Below, one piece after another: positions 17,854 through 27,157 of a stretch of 64,000 bases of DNA; the first letter of the stretch is position 1; each line of letters begins with the position of its first letter. Origin of the DNA: JAQBXX01 sp947085325. GTDB lineage: Bacteria > Pseudomonadota > Gammaproteobacteria > SURF-13. The translations under genes were made by a program, and so were the position numbers. The notes below the pieces were generated by a model. It made no database searches. It saw only the letters and a list, made by a program, of their open reading frames with translations, and was not told the DNA's origin. The stretch lies in the NCBI GenBank assembly GCA_947085325.1, contig CAMTVY010000010.1:163673-227672 (forward strand). Reading direction: 5' to 3'.

Positions 17854-20800
17854 ATTGCCCGGCGCCAATGTCTGCAACAACTGCTCGACAGCGTTAATGC
17901 GTTCGGCAGCGTCCGGCAGCGATTTAATCATGCGCAGTTTATTCTGCCCGTCCAGCTTGTAGACCTTGGGCTCGCGTTGAATCAAGGCGATGATCGTGCC
18001 GGGATCGACGGCGGGCCGGTCATTGAAGATCACGCGCGCACCGCCTTCGCCGGCCTCGATTTTGCGGATGCCGAGCGGCTGCGCCTTGAGCTTGAGGGCG
18101 GTAAGGGCGAACAGGTTTTTGGCGGCGTCAGGCAGCAGGCCGAAGCGGTCGATCATTTCCACCTGTAGTTCGCGCAGTTCATCGTCGGTCGTGGCGCTGG
18201 CGATACGCTTATAGAGCATGAGGCGGGCGTGCACGTCCGGCAGGTAGTCGTCCGGTATCAGCGCGGGCAGGCGCAGGTCGATCTCGGCGCCGTGGTCGAG
18301 CGGGCGGTCGAGATCAGGCTGGCGCCCGGATTTGAGCGAGGCCACGGCGCGCTCCAGTAATTCACAGTAGAGCGTAAAACCGATCTCCTGCATCTGCCCG
18401 CTCTGGTCTTCGCCCAGCAGTTCGCCTGCGCCACGAATTTCGAGGTCGTGGGTGGCGAGGGTGAAGCCCGCGCCCAGTTCCTGAATCGACTCGATGACCT
18501 CCAGTCGCTTGTGCGCGTCGGCACTGATGGCGCTGTGGTGCGGAATAATCAGATAGGCGTAGGCGCTGTGATGCGAGCGCCCGATGCGACCACGCAGCTG
18601 GTAAAGCTGCGCCAGACCGAATTTGTCCGCGCGGTTGATGATGATGGTATTGGCGCTGGGTACGTCGATGCCGGTCTCGATGATGGTGGTGCACACCAGC
18701 AGGTTGAAACGCTGGTGATAAAAGTCGAGCATGACCTGCTCCAGATCGCGCTCGCGCATCTGCCCGTGCGCGACCCGCACGCTCGCCTCCGGCACCAGCG
18801 CGGTGAGGTCGCGCGCCATTTTCTCGATGGTGTCCACGTCGTTGTGCAGAAAATATACCTGGCCGCCGCGCTTGATCTCGCGCAGCACGGCCTCATGCAT
18901 CAGCGCCCTGTCCCATTCGCGCACGAAGGTCTTGACCGCGAGACGGCGCGCGGGCGGGGTGGCGATGATGGAGAGATCGCGCAGGCCGGAGAGCGAGAGC
19001 GAAAGCGTGCGCGGGATGGGCGTGGCGGTGAGGGTGAGCACGTCGACTTCGGCGCGGAGCTGTTTGAAGCGCTCTTTTTGGCGCACACCGAAGCGGTGTT
19101 CCTCGTCAAGGATCACCAGTCCCAGACGCTTGAAGGCGATGCCTTCCTGCAACAGTTTGTGTGTGCCGATCACGATGTCGATCGTGCCTTCGTCCAGACC
19201 CTTGATGACGGCGCCCTGTTCTTTCTTGGAGCGGAAGCGCGAGATGGCCTCTATGCGCACCGGCCAGTCGGCGAAGCGATCCTTGAAGTTTTGATAATGC
19301 TGCTGGGCAAGCAGGGTGGTCGGTACCAGTATGGCGACCTGACGCCCGCCTTGCACCGCGACGAAGGCCGCGCGCATGGCGACTTCGGTCTTGCCGAAGC
19401 CGACGTCGCCGCATACCAGGCGATCCATGGGTTTGCCGCTTTGCAGGTCGGTGAGCACGCTGTCGATGGCATCGTGCTGGTCAGGTGTTTCCTCAAACGG
19501 GAACGCCGCTGCGAAGGCATGGTAATCATGTGCGTCGAGTGCGAAGGCGTGGCCCTCACGCGCCGCGCGCCGGGCGTGAATCTCCAGCAGTTCGGCGGCG
19601 ACATCGCGCACCCGTTCCGCTGCCTTGCGCTTGGCGCGCACCCATTGCTCGCCGCCGAGTTTGTGCCATGGCGCCTGCTCCGGCGCTGCGCCGGTGTAAC
19701 GGCTGACAAGGTGTAACGAGGCGACCGGTACATAGAGTTTGTCGCCACCCGCATATTCCAGGGTGAGAAATTCGGTTTGCAGGCCACCGACATCGAGGAT
19801 TTGCAGGCCGCGGTAGCGCCCGACGCCGTGGTCTTCGTGCACCACCGGGCTGCCCAGGGAAAGCTCGGCCAGATTGCGTACCAGCCCTTCGGCGTCGCGC
19901 GTGCGCGCCTTGCGGCGGCGGCGCTGCAATACCTGTTCGCCGAAGAGCTGCTGCTCTGCAATGACAGCGACGTGCGCCTCCGGCAATAACAGGCCATGCT
20001 CCAGCGGCGCTACGGTAATGCCGAGCGGCGCGTTACCGGCGAGGAAGCCGGGCCAGTCGGGGAATACGGTGGGATGCAGGCCGGTGTTTTTGAGCAGATC
20101 GATGAGCGTCTCGCGCCGCCCCGAGGTCTCAGCGGCCAGCAGCACGCGGCCGGAAAATGTAGCCAGAAACTCCAGCAGCCGTGCGGCGGGTTGTGCAGCG
20201 CGCCCATCGAACGTGAGATCAGGCGGTGTGCCGGTGGCGAAATTGATCGCTGCGAGATTCGGCGCAGGTTGCAGTTGTATCTGCGGGAAGCTTTGCAGGC
20301 CCGCGAACAGCGCCTCGGGTTGAACAAATATCGACTCCGGCGCCAGCAGCGGGCGCTCCCGGTCGTGGCGGCGCTGCTCATGGCGCTCACCCGCCGTGCG
20401 CCAGAAGGCCTGTGCCGCCTGCTCCACGCCTTCCATGATGAGTGCACAACTGGTCTGCGGCAGGTAGTCGAGCAGGGTATGGGTGTGGTTGAAGAAGAGC
20501 GGCAGGTAATATTCTATGCCGGGCGGCACAAAGCCATTGCTCACGTCGCGATAAAGCGGGCTTTGCTGCGGGTCACCCTCGAACCGGGTGCGATAGTTCT
20601 GGCGGAACAGGCTGATCGCGTTTTCATCCAGCGGAAACTCACGCGCAGGCAACAGACGGACGGACTGCACCGTGCCATGGGAGCGCTGACTCTCGGTATC
20701 AAAGGTGCGCAGGCTGTCGATGCAGTTATCAAACAGATCAATGCGATAGGGCTGGTTGCTGCCCATGGGGAACAGATCCAGCAGGCTGCCACGCACGGCA

Positions 20801-21354
20801 AACTCGCCATGCTCCATTACCTGCGATACGCAGCGATAACCGCTGGCCTCCAGCCGGGTGCGCATGGCCGCGAGATCGAAGCGCGCGCCGGTTTCGAGCA
20901 GCAGGCTGCGCCCCTGTACGTACTCGGACGGTGCGATGCGATGCAGCAGCGTCTCTACCGGTACGATCAGCACGCCGCGCCCCAGCGCGGGGAGTTGATA
21001 GAGCGTGGTCAGGCGTTGCGAGATGATGTCCTGGTGTGGCGAGAAAGTGTCGTATGGCAATGTTTCCCAGTCGGGAAAGGTGAGCACAGGAAAACCGGCC
21101 TGCGCCCCTCCGACATAGAAGCGTATCTCATGCTCCAGCCGGGTGGCGGTGTGACTGTCCGGAGTAATGAGTAGCAGCGGTCCACCGTGGTGGCGTGCGG
21201 CTTCACAGCTGGCCAGCCCCTGGCTGCTGCCAGCCAGCTGTGCCCAGCGCGCGCAGGCGCCCGCCTCCGCAGGGAGCGGCATATGCAGCAGCAAATCCAG
21301 TGCGGGCAGGGTGTCTGCCGCCACTGAGGCTGTTTCCGGTACCGGGCGGGTCAT
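17845..21354 (-). CDS. mfd: transcription-repair coupling factor
   Basis: Mfd (1169 aa) pushes RNA polymerase off DNA lesions and recruits UvrA. The N-terminal UvrB-like region has ITPDSHTATRLEHEI and PHQDIISQRL. The RNAP-interaction and translocase modules follow, with Walker A GDVGFGKT at 649-656 and the DEEH box at 750-753, then helicase motifs up to QLRGRIGRS. The C-terminal D7 domain ends near the element at 17705-17853, whose terminal repeat provides the stop. The full family length is kept, so the insertion appears to have touched only the last residues. Confidence 0.97.
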   Translation of the reverse strand: MTRPVPETASVAADTLPALDLLLHMPLPAEAGACARWAQLAGSSQGLASCEAARHHGGPLLLITPDSHTATRLEHEIRFYVGGAQAGFPVLTFPDWETLPYDTFSPHQDIISQRLTTLYQLPALGRGVLIVPVETLLHRIAPSEYVQGRSLLLETGARFDLAAMRTRLEASGYRCVSQVMEHGEFAVRGSLLDLFPMGSNQPYRIDLFDNCIDSLRTFDTESQRSHGTVQSVRLLPAREFPLDENAISLFRQNYRTRFEGDPQQSPLYRDVSNGFVPPGIEYYLPLFFNHTHTLLDYLPQTSCALIMEGVEQAAQAFWRTAGERHEQRRHDRERPLLAPESIFVQPEALFAGLQSFPQIQLQPAPNLAAINFATGTPPDLTFDGRAAQPAARLLEFLATFSGRVLLAAETSGRRETLIDLLKNTGLHPTVFPDWPGFLAGNAPLGITVAPLEHGLLLPEAHVAVIAEQQLFGEQVLQRRRRKARTRDAEGLVRNLAELSLGSPVVHEDHGVGRYRGLQILDVGGLQTEFLTLEYAGGDKLYVPVASLHLVSRYTGAAPEQAPWHKLGGEQWVRAKRKAAERVRDVAAELLEIHARRAAREGHAFALDAHDYHAFAAAFPFEETPDQHDAIDSVLTDLQSGKPMDRLVCGDVGFGKTEVAMRAAFVAVQGGRQVAILVPTTLLAQQHYQNFKDRFADWPVRIEAISRFRSKKEQGAVIKGLDEGTIDIVIGTHKLLQEGIAFKRLGLVILDEEHRFGVRQKERFKQLRAEVDVLTLTATPIPRTLSLSLSGLRDLSIIATPPARRLAVKTFVREWDRALMHEAVLREIKRGGQVYFLHNDVDTIEKMARDLTALVPEASVRVAHGQMRERDLEQVMLDFYHQRFNLLVCTTIIETGIDVPSANTIIINRADKFGLAQLYQLRGRIGRSHHSAYAYLIIPHHSAISADAHKRLEVIESIQELGAGFTLATHDLEIRGAGELLGEDQSGQMQEIGFTLYCELLERAVASLKSGRQPDLDRPLDHGAEIDLRLPALIPDDYLPDVHARLMLYKRIASATTDDELRELQVEMIDRFGLLPDAAKNLFALTALKLKAQPLGIRKIEAGEGGARVIFNDRPAVDPGTIIALIQREPKVYKLDGQNKLRMIKSLPDAAERINAVEQLLQTLAPGNYT

Positions 21355-21563
21355 CAGGTGAGAGTAAATGTAGCGGTCTATTGTCCCATATTCCGCTGCC
21401 TGGGGCAGATTTTTCGTGGTGACCGGGGCCGCGACAGCTTGCTATTGAAAATTGAACTGTAACTGCCTAACCTAGGTCTCACTAGGCATGGAAATACGGC
21501 AACTCTTGCCGCAGTCTGGCTTGCAGGCATGCCCGCTTCTGCTATTGCGACCGATATACAGTT

Positions 21564-21884
21564 ATGGCGTACACTCCGGATCAGGGCAGGGACGATGGCG
21601 TAGCGCTGCAAGAGGCGCAGCCCAGGCTTGCCAGACCGCCGCTCTACCAGGTGGTGCTGCTGAATGATGATTACACGCCGATGGAGTTCGTGGTGCAGGT
21701 GCTGGAGCTGTTTTTTGCCATGAGCCCGGAACAGGCGATCCAGATCATGTTGCATGTGCATACGCGCGGCAAGGGGGTGTGTGGGGTGTACGCGCGCGAT
21801 ATTGCGGAAACCAAGGTGGCTCAGGTAAACGAATACTCTGACCGTAACCAGCATCCCCTGCTGTGCACCCTGGAAAAGGCCTGA
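21564..21884 (+). CDS. clpS: ATP-dependent Clp protease adaptor ClpS
   Basis: ClpS (106 aa) binds N-degrons (Leu, Phe, Tyr, Trp) and delivers substrates to ClpAP. The conserved core LYQVVLLNDDYTPMEFVVQVL, the HVHTRGKGVCGVY segment and the C-terminal HPLLCTLEKA are intact. It is followed 58 bases later by clpA. The ~200-bp region upstream, shared with divergent mfd, shows no promoter I would assert. Confidence 0.97.
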   Translation: MAYTPDQGRDDGVALQEAQPRLARPPLYQVVLLNDDYTPMEFVVQVLELFFAMSPEQAIQIMLHVHTRGKGVCGVYARDIAETKVAQVNEYSDRNQHPLLCTLEKA

Positions 21885-21942
21885 ATATTGCTACTCACTG
21901 ACCAGATGCGGTTGAATACGACGACACCAAGAGGGTAACAGC

Positions 21943-24222
21943 ATGTTAAGCAAGGAGCTTGAGGTCACACTCAATACGGCGTTCCGTGAGGCACGCGAGA
22001 AGCTGCACGAATTCATGACCGTGGAGCACTTGCTGCTTGCCTTGCTCGACAACCCCACTGCGGTTATGGTGCTGCGCGCCTGCGGCGCCGACGTGGATCG
22101 ATTGCGCAAGGATCTGAAAGGCTTCCTGGCCGAGACTACACCGCTGCTGCCGATGCAGGACGTGCGCGATACCCAGCCCACCCTCGGTTTTCAGCGTGTG
22201 CTGCAGCGTTCGGTATTGCACGTGCAGTCCTCCGGCAAGAAAGAGGTCACCGGTGCCAATGTGCTGGTGGCAGTGTTCGGCGAGCAGGACTCGCAGGCCG
22301 TGTATTTCCTGAAAAAACAGAGTATCAGCCGCCTCGATGTGGTGAATTACATCTCCCACGGCATCTCCAAGGTGCATGGCGACGATGACGCGCAGGTGCC
22401 GCCGCCGGCAGCCGACGACGAGCCGGGCGCTGAGGCGCCTGCCCGCACCGCGTTGGAGAATTTTGCCACAAACCTGAACCAGCTCGCGCGCCAGGGCAAG
22501 ATTGACCCGCTCATCGGGCGCAAAAACGAAGTCGAGCGCACCATCCAGATACTGTGTCGCAGGCGGAAGAACAATCCGCTCTATGTGGGCGAAGCTGGTG
22601 TAGGCAAGACGGCGATTGCCGAGGGCCTGGCCAAGATGATTGTCGACGGCGAGGTGCCGCAGGTGCTGGAGGAGAGCACCATTTACGCGCTCGATATGGG
22701 CGCGCTGCTCGCGGGCACCAAATACCGCGGTGATTTCGAGAAGCGCCTCAAGGCAGTTCTGAACCAGTTGCACAAGGAGCCCGGTGCGATACTGTTCATA
22801 GATGAGATTCACACCATCATTGGCGCGGGTGCGGCCTCCGGCGGGGTGATGGATGCCTCCAACCTGCTCAAGCCGATGCTGGCGTCAGGCGAGTTGCGCT
22901 GCATCGGCTCTACCACCTATCAGGAGTACCGTGGCATCTTCGAGAAAGACCGCGCGCTGGCGCGTCGTTTCCAGAAGATTGAGGTCAACGAGCCCAGCAT
23001 AGATGAAACCGTCTCCATTCTGGAGGGCTTGAAGTCGCGCTTCGAGGCGCACCACAAGGTGAAGTATTCGCACAAGGCGTTGCGTACGGCGGTCGAGCTT
23101 GCAGAGCGCTATATCAATGACCGCCATCTGCCGGACAAGGCCATCGACGTGATCGATGAAGCGGGCGCCAGCCAGGCCATCGTTGCGGTCTCCAGGCGCA
23201 AGAAGACCATCGGTGTGGTGGAGATCGAAAACGTGGTTGCCAAGATGGCGCGCATTCCGCCCAAAACGGTTTCGACGTCTGACAAGGACATGCTGCGCCA
23301 TCTGGAAAAGAACCTGAAACTCATGGTATTTGGCCAGAACGAGGCGATAGAGGGGCTTGCCGCTGCGATCAAGATGGCGCGTTCGGGGCTGGGTCACGCG
23401 CAAAAGCCAATCGGCTCGTTTCTGTTTTCCGGCCCTACCGGCGTCGGCAAGACCGAAGTTACGCGTCAGCTCGCCAAGGGCATGGGCGTGGAACTCCTCC
23501 GCTTCGACATGTCGGAGTACATGGAGCGGCACACGGTGTCGCGCCTGATAGGCGCGCCGCCCGGCTATGTCGGCTTTGATCAGGGCGGCCTGCTCACCGA
23601 GGCGGTCACCAAGCATCCGCACGCCGTGCTGCTGCTGGACGAGATCGAAAAGGCGCACCCCGACGTGTTCAACCTGCTGTTGCAGGTGATGGATCACGGC
23701 ACGCTGACCGACAATAACGGACGCAAGGCTGACTTCCGCAACGTGGTGATCGTGATGACCACCAACGCGGGTGCGGATCAGGTCAGCCGTTCCTCCATCG
23801 GTTTCGCCGAGCAGGATCACAGCGGGGACAGCATGGAGGTTATCAAGCGCACGTTCAGCCCCGAATTCCGCAACCGCCTCGATGTCATTATCCAGTTCAA
23901 GGCGCTGGGCAGCATGACAGTTGCCAGCGTGGTGGATAAATTCATCCTGGAGCTTGAGGCCCAGCTGGAAGATAAACACGTGACGATAGACGTGGATGAT
24001 GAAGCACGCGCCTGGCTTGCCGTGCACGGGTTTGACCGTGTGATGGGCGCACGCCCCATGGCGCGGTTGATTCAGGAGAAGATCAAGCGTCCGCTGGCCG
24101 AGGAACTGTTGTTCGGCAAACTGGCCGGCGGCGGCCATGTGCGCATCAGCGAGAAGGACGGCGAGCTGGTCTTTTCGGTTGCGGAAAAGGAAAAGCTCGC
24201 ACAGGCCGAGGAAGTGGGCTAG
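21943..24222 (+). CDS. clpA: ATP-dependent Clp protease ATP-binding subunit ClpA
   Basis: ClpA (759 aa) unfolds substrates and feeds them to ClpP. The Clp N-domain covers about residues 1-140, where ClpS docks. The first AAA+ module has Walker A GEAGVGKT at 216-223 and the second has GPTGVGKT at 497-504. DEIHTI and the sensor regions are intact. It lies directly after clpS, as in E. coli, with infA, aat and a leucyl-transferase gene nearby on the other strand. Confidence 0.98.
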   Translation: MLSKELEVTLNTAFREAREKLHEFMTVEHLLLALLDNPTAVMVLRACGADVDRLRKDLKGFLAETTPLLPMQDVRDTQPTLGFQRVLQRSVLHVQSSGKKEVTGANVLVAVFGEQDSQAVYFLKKQSISRLDVVNYISHGISKVHGDDDAQVPPPAADDEPGAEAPARTALENFATNLNQLARQGKIDPLIGRKNEVERTIQILCRRRKNNPLYVGEAGVGKTAIAEGLAKMIVDGEVPQVLEESTIYALDMGALLAGTKYRGDFEKRLKAVLNQLHKEPGAILFIDEIHTIIGAGAASGGVMDASNLLKPMLASGELRCIGSTTYQEYRGIFEKDRALARRFQKIEVNEPSIDETVSILEGLKSRFEAHHKVKYSHKALRTAVELAERYINDRHLPDKAIDVIDEAGASQAIVAVSRRKKTIGVVEIENVVAKMARIPPKTVSTSDKDMLRHLEKNLKLMVFGQNEAIEGLAAAIKMARSGLGHAQKPIGSFLFSGPTGVGKTEVTRQLAKGMGVELLRFDMSEYMERHTVSRLIGAPPGYVGFDQGGLLTEAVTKHPHAVLLLDEIEKAHPDVFNLLLQVMDHGTLTDNNGRKADFRNVVIVMTTNAGADQVSRSSIGFAEQDHSGDSMEVIKRTFSPEFRNRLDVIIQFKALGSMTVASVVDKFILELEAQLEDKHVTIDVDDEARAWLAVHGFDRVMGARPMARLIQEKIKRPLAEELLFGKLAGGGHVRISEKDGELVFSVAEKEKLAQAEEVG

Positions 24223-24250
24223 AGAATCTCTGATTTATTCAGGGGTTCTC
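24222..24250 (+). terminator. hairpin after clpA
   Basis: GAGAATCTCTGA and TCAGGGGTTCTC form a 12-bp stem (two G-U pairs in RNA) with loop TTTAT, starting at the clpA stop. No T tract follows, so termination efficiency is uncertain. Confidence 0.4.
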
Positions 24251-24295
24251 CGGTGCAGATGGATGCCCGCGTGGCTGGCTGGGGCTGAAGTTGCG

Positions 24296-24324
24296 TAGGT
24301 CGGATCAAGCGTAGCGGATCCGAC
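24296..24324. repeat. palindromic repeat, GTAGG-TCGGATC family
   Basis: GTCGGATC at 24299-24306 pairs with GATCCGAC at 24317-24324. It lies between convergent clpA and infA, 10 bases beyond the infA stop, and may double as an infA transcription end. Confidence 0.6.
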
Positions 24325-24334
24325 ACAACTCTTG

Positions 24335-24553
24335 TCAACGTGCGCGGAAGCTGATGCGGCCTTTGGTGAGGTCGTACGGCGTGAGTTGTACCGTCACCCG
24401 GTCGCCGGTGAGGATGCGAATGTAGTGCTTGCGCATCTTACCGGAGATGTGCGCGGTCACCACATGACCGTTATCCAGCTTTACGCGGAACATGGTGTTA
24501 GGTAGCGTCTCCGCCACCGTGCCTTCCATTTCAATGTGTTCTTCTTTTGCCAT
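24335..24553 (-). CDS. infA: translation initiation factor IF-1
   Basis: IF-1 (72 aa) is an S1/OB-fold protein that occupies the ribosomal A site during initiation. The sequence MAKEEHIEMEGTVAETLPN and the segment HISGKMRKHYIRILTGDRV are nearly invariant family sequence. Placement next to clpA and aat is the usual gammaproteobacterial arrangement. Confidence 0.98.
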   Translation of the reverse strand: MAKEEHIEMEGTVAETLPNTMFRVKLDNGHVVTAHISGKMRKHYIRILTGDRVTVQLTPYDLTKGRISFRAR

Positions 24554-24613
24554 GCGGTTCGTTGGGTTCCCCGTGATTGATGCTGCCAGCAGCTTTAAAG
24601 CGGGCTCATTATA

Positions 24614-25312
24614 CTACAAAAGCCGCAGCCAGCGGTTGTGGCGGTACACCTCCAGCGGCCGGTACTGCCCTTTATAGCCCATTTTGCGGCACTCCTTGAT
24701 CCAGTAGCCGAGATAGAGCCAGGGCAGGCCGAGGCGCCGCGCCTCCTGTATCTGCCACAGTACGGCATAGACGCCGAGGCTGCGCGCACGCTCTGCGGGC
24801 TCAAAAAAGGTATACACGGCCGAAAGCCCCTGCGGCAGATGATCAATGATTGCAACGGCGAGCAGTCGCTGCGCGCGGTGAAACGCATATAGACGGGTGT
24901 CGATGCCGGGAGCGCTGAACAGTTCCTGATACTGTTCCGGGGTCGGCGGGCCGACGCGATCTTCGCCGTGGCGCTGCGCGAGATAGCGCTGGTAGAGTTG
25001 AAAGTGTTCGGCATCATACAGCGGGCTGAGGCAGCTGACCTCAATATCCTGGTTGCGCCGCCAGACCCGCTGGTGGCGGCGGCGTGGCTGGAACTCATTG
25101 ACGGGTACGCGTACCGGGATGCAGGCCTCGCACGCATCACAGTGGGGACGATACAGGTGTGGGCCATTGCGACGGAAGCCCTGCTCGATCAGGTTGCCGT
25201 AAAGTGCTGTGCTGATGGCGAGAGAGGGGTCGGTGAACAGCAGGTTTGCACTGCGTCCGTCGAGATAGGGGCAGGGGTGCGGAGGTGTCAGGTAGAAGTT
25301 CAAGTCGCGCAT
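24614..25312 (-). CDS. bpt: aspartate/glutamate leucyltransferase (Bpt; arginyltransferase family)
   Basis: The 232-aa product belongs to the ATE/Bpt family. It transfers an amino acid from tRNA to proteins with N-terminal Asp or Glu, converting secondary into primary N-degrons read by ClpS. The N-terminal cysteine cluster CPYL...CDACEACIPVR and the C-terminal LYLGYWIKECRKMGYKGQYRP are diagnostic. Bacterial members mainly use Leu. The ATG at 25312 gives the usual MRDLNFYLTPPH start; a GTG at 25324 adds four residues. It overlaps the end of aat. Confidence 0.93.
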   Translation of the reverse strand: MRDLNFYLTPPHPCPYLDGRSANLLFTDPSLAISTALYGNLIEQGFRRNGPHLYRPHCDACEACIPVRVPVNEFQPRRRHQRVWRRNQDIEVSCLSPLYDAEHFQLYQRYLAQRHGEDRVGPPTPEQYQELFSAPGIDTRLYAFHRAQRLLAVAIIDHLPQGLSAVYTFFEPAERARSLGVYAVLWQIQEARRLGLPWLYLGYWIKECRKMGYKGQYRPLEVYRHNRWLRLL

Positions 25313-26004
25313 GCTGCCATCCACGCATCCTGGGCGGGTGGTACATCACGCCACTGTTGCAGCAGGCGGGTGAACGCGGGCCGGGAGAGGGTTTCCGCGC
25401 CCAGGCTGGCGAGATGCGCTGAGTACAATTGGCAATCGATCAGGGCGTAATTCCATGCTCGTAGCGTGGCAGCAAGATATGCCAGCGCCACCTTGGAGGT
25501 ATTGGCGCGCCAGCCGAACATGGATTCGGCAAAAAATACCCTCCCCAGCGCCACGCCATAGAGGCCGCCCACCAGCTCGTCCCCGTGCCAGACCTCTACC
25601 GAGTGTGCATGGCCGAGGCGATGCAGTTCGCCGTAGGCCTCCATCATATCCGCTGTAATCCACGTACCCGTATCTTCGCCACGCGGCGCGGCGCAGGCCT
25701 GCATCACCACGGAGAAGCAGGCATCGAGCGTTACGCGATATTTGTTCTGCCGCAACAGCTTGCGCAGGCTGCGCGATAGCCTGAAATTCTGCGGGAACAG
25801 TACCGCCCGTGGATCGGGCGACCACCACAGCACGGGCTGGCCGACGGTATACCAGGGAAAGATACCGCTGCGATAGGCCTCGATCAGGCGTTGCGGCGAG
25901 AGATCGCCGCCGATGGCGAGCAGGCCGTCGGGGTCGCGCAGCGCCAACGCCACGTCAGGAAAGCCGGTGTCGTGCGGCTGGATGTAATAAGGTGCCTGCA
26001 TCAC
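25300..26004 (-). CDS. aat: leucyl/phenylalanyl-tRNA--protein transferase
   Basis: Aat (234 aa) adds Leu or Phe to proteins beginning with Lys or Arg, creating ClpS ligands. Family motifs include FPDVALALRDPDGLLAIGGD, SGIFPWY, WWSPDPRAVLFP and VFFAESMFGWRANTSK. It overlaps the acyltransferase gene upstream by 4 bases and bpt downstream by 13, so the three appear to be one transcript. Confidence 0.97.
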   Translation of the reverse strand: MMQAPYYIQPHDTGFPDVALALRDPDGLLAIGGDLSPQRLIEAYRSGIFPWYTVGQPVLWWSPDPRAVLFPQNFRLSRSLRKLLRQNKYRVTLDACFSVVMQACAAPRGEDTGTWITADMMEAYGELHRLGHAHSVEVWHGDELVGGLYGVALGRVFFAESMFGWRANTSKVALAYLAATLRAWNYALIDCQLYSAHLASLGAETLSRPAFTRLLQQWRDVPPAQDAWMAACAT

Positions 26005-27140
26005 CGGCAGACCGGTTTGAACGGCGAGTGTTCGTGCAGCTCCTCGAGGTGAGACTGGAGGGCAGATGTTTCACGCGTCAGGAAATCCTGCACCGCAGAA
26101 CTGAATGCAGGGTGCGCGAGCCAGTGTGCCGACCAGGTGGGCGTAGGCAGAAACCCGCGCGCGAGTTTGTGTTCGCCCTGCGCGCCCGCCTCGAAACGGA
26201 CAAGCCCGTGACTGATGCAGTATTCCATGAGCGAATAATAGCAGCACTCAAAGTGCAGGCCGTGAAAGTCAGCCGTACAGCCCCAGTGGCGGCCATACAG
26301 TGTATCGCCGCCGCGCAGATTGAGCGCGCCGGCCACGTATTCCCCTTGGTGCCGCGCCAGCACCAGCACAATGTTATCGGCCAGTGTGCGCCCGATCTCC
26401 ATGAAAAACTCCAGTGTCAGCGATGCGCTGCCACCTTTCCTGGCGAAGGTGGAGCAATAGAAACCATGAAATATTTTCCACTGCCCGGCGCTGATCTGGT
26501 GGCCGTTCAGGATTTCAAGTTCGATCCCGGCCTCGCGTACGCGCCGCCGCTCCTGTTTGATCTTTTTGCGCTTTTCGGCGGTGAGGCTGGAAAGAAAATC
26601 GGAAAAATCCCGGTAACCCGGATTGTGCCAATGAAACTGGAAGCCGCTGCGGCGCATGAGGCCGTGCCGTTCAAGCCGGGCGGTGTCGCGCTCGGTGGTG
26701 AACAGCCAGTGTAGCGATGAAAGCTGCAGGCGGCGGGCATGCTCGAGTGCGCCTTCCATCAGGCCGCTGGCCACGGCCTCCTGGTTGGCGCTATCCGCCA
26801 GCAGCAACCGTGGGCCGGTGACGGGTGTATAGGGCACTGCGACGACCAGCTTGGGGTAATACGGCAAGCCATTGCGTTCGTAGGCGTCCGCCCATGCCCA
26901 GTCGAACACAAACTCGCCGTGAGAATTGTATTTGAGATACATCGGCGCGGCGCCCACCAGCCGACCGCTGTCGTGCGCGACGAGATGTTGCGGTATCCAG
27001 CCGGCATGCTGCCCGACGCAGCCATGACGTTCGAGCGCCACCAGAAACTCATGCCGCAAAAAAGGATTGCCGTCGCGGGCAAGCGCGTTCCACTCCGCGG
27101 CGGGGATTTCTTCCAGGCGTTCAATGACGGAGACGTTCAT
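26001..27140 (-). CDS. GNAT/FemAB-like acyltransferase (DUF482 family)
   Basis: The product (379 aa) resembles the FemAB-like GNAT proteins once grouped as DUF482, annotated as peptidoglycan biosynthesis or recognition proteins. Recognisable segments are NPFLRHEFLVALERHGCVG near the start, EFVFDWAWADAYERNGLPYYPKL, and KKIKQERRRVREAGI. The ATG at 27140 gives the normal MNVSVIERLEEIPAAEWN start; a longer frame to 27194 would overlap the peptidase gene. The substrate is unknown. Coupling to aat, which uses aminoacyl-tRNA, raises the possibility of an aminoacyl-tRNA donor, as for FemX enzymes. That is inference. Confidence 0.75.
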   Translation of the reverse strand: MNVSVIERLEEIPAAEWNALARDGNPFLRHEFLVALERHGCVGQHAGWIPQHLVAHDSGRLVGAAPMYLKYNSHGEFVFDWAWADAYERNGLPYYPKLVVAVPYTPVTGPRLLLADSANQEAVASGLMEGALEHARRLQLSSLHWLFTTERDTARLERHGLMRRSGFQFHWHNPGYRDFSDFLSSLTAEKRKKIKQERRRVREAGIELEILNGHQISAGQWKIFHGFYCSTFARKGGSASLTLEFFMEIGRTLADNIVLVLARHQGEYVAGALNLRGGDTLYGRHWGCTADFHGLHFECCYYSLMEYCISHGLVRFEAGAQGEHKLARGFLPTPTWSAHWLAHPAFSSAVQDFLTRETSALQSHLEELHEHSPFKPVCR

Positions 27141-27157
27141 ACCGTCACATTGTATTA

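Noticed and set aside
18448..21174. Long plus-strand frames (about 420 and 390 codons) opposite mfd
   Set aside because: They are antisense to a full-length, motif-complete mfd, have no recognisable domains, and are explained by GC-rich codon bias.
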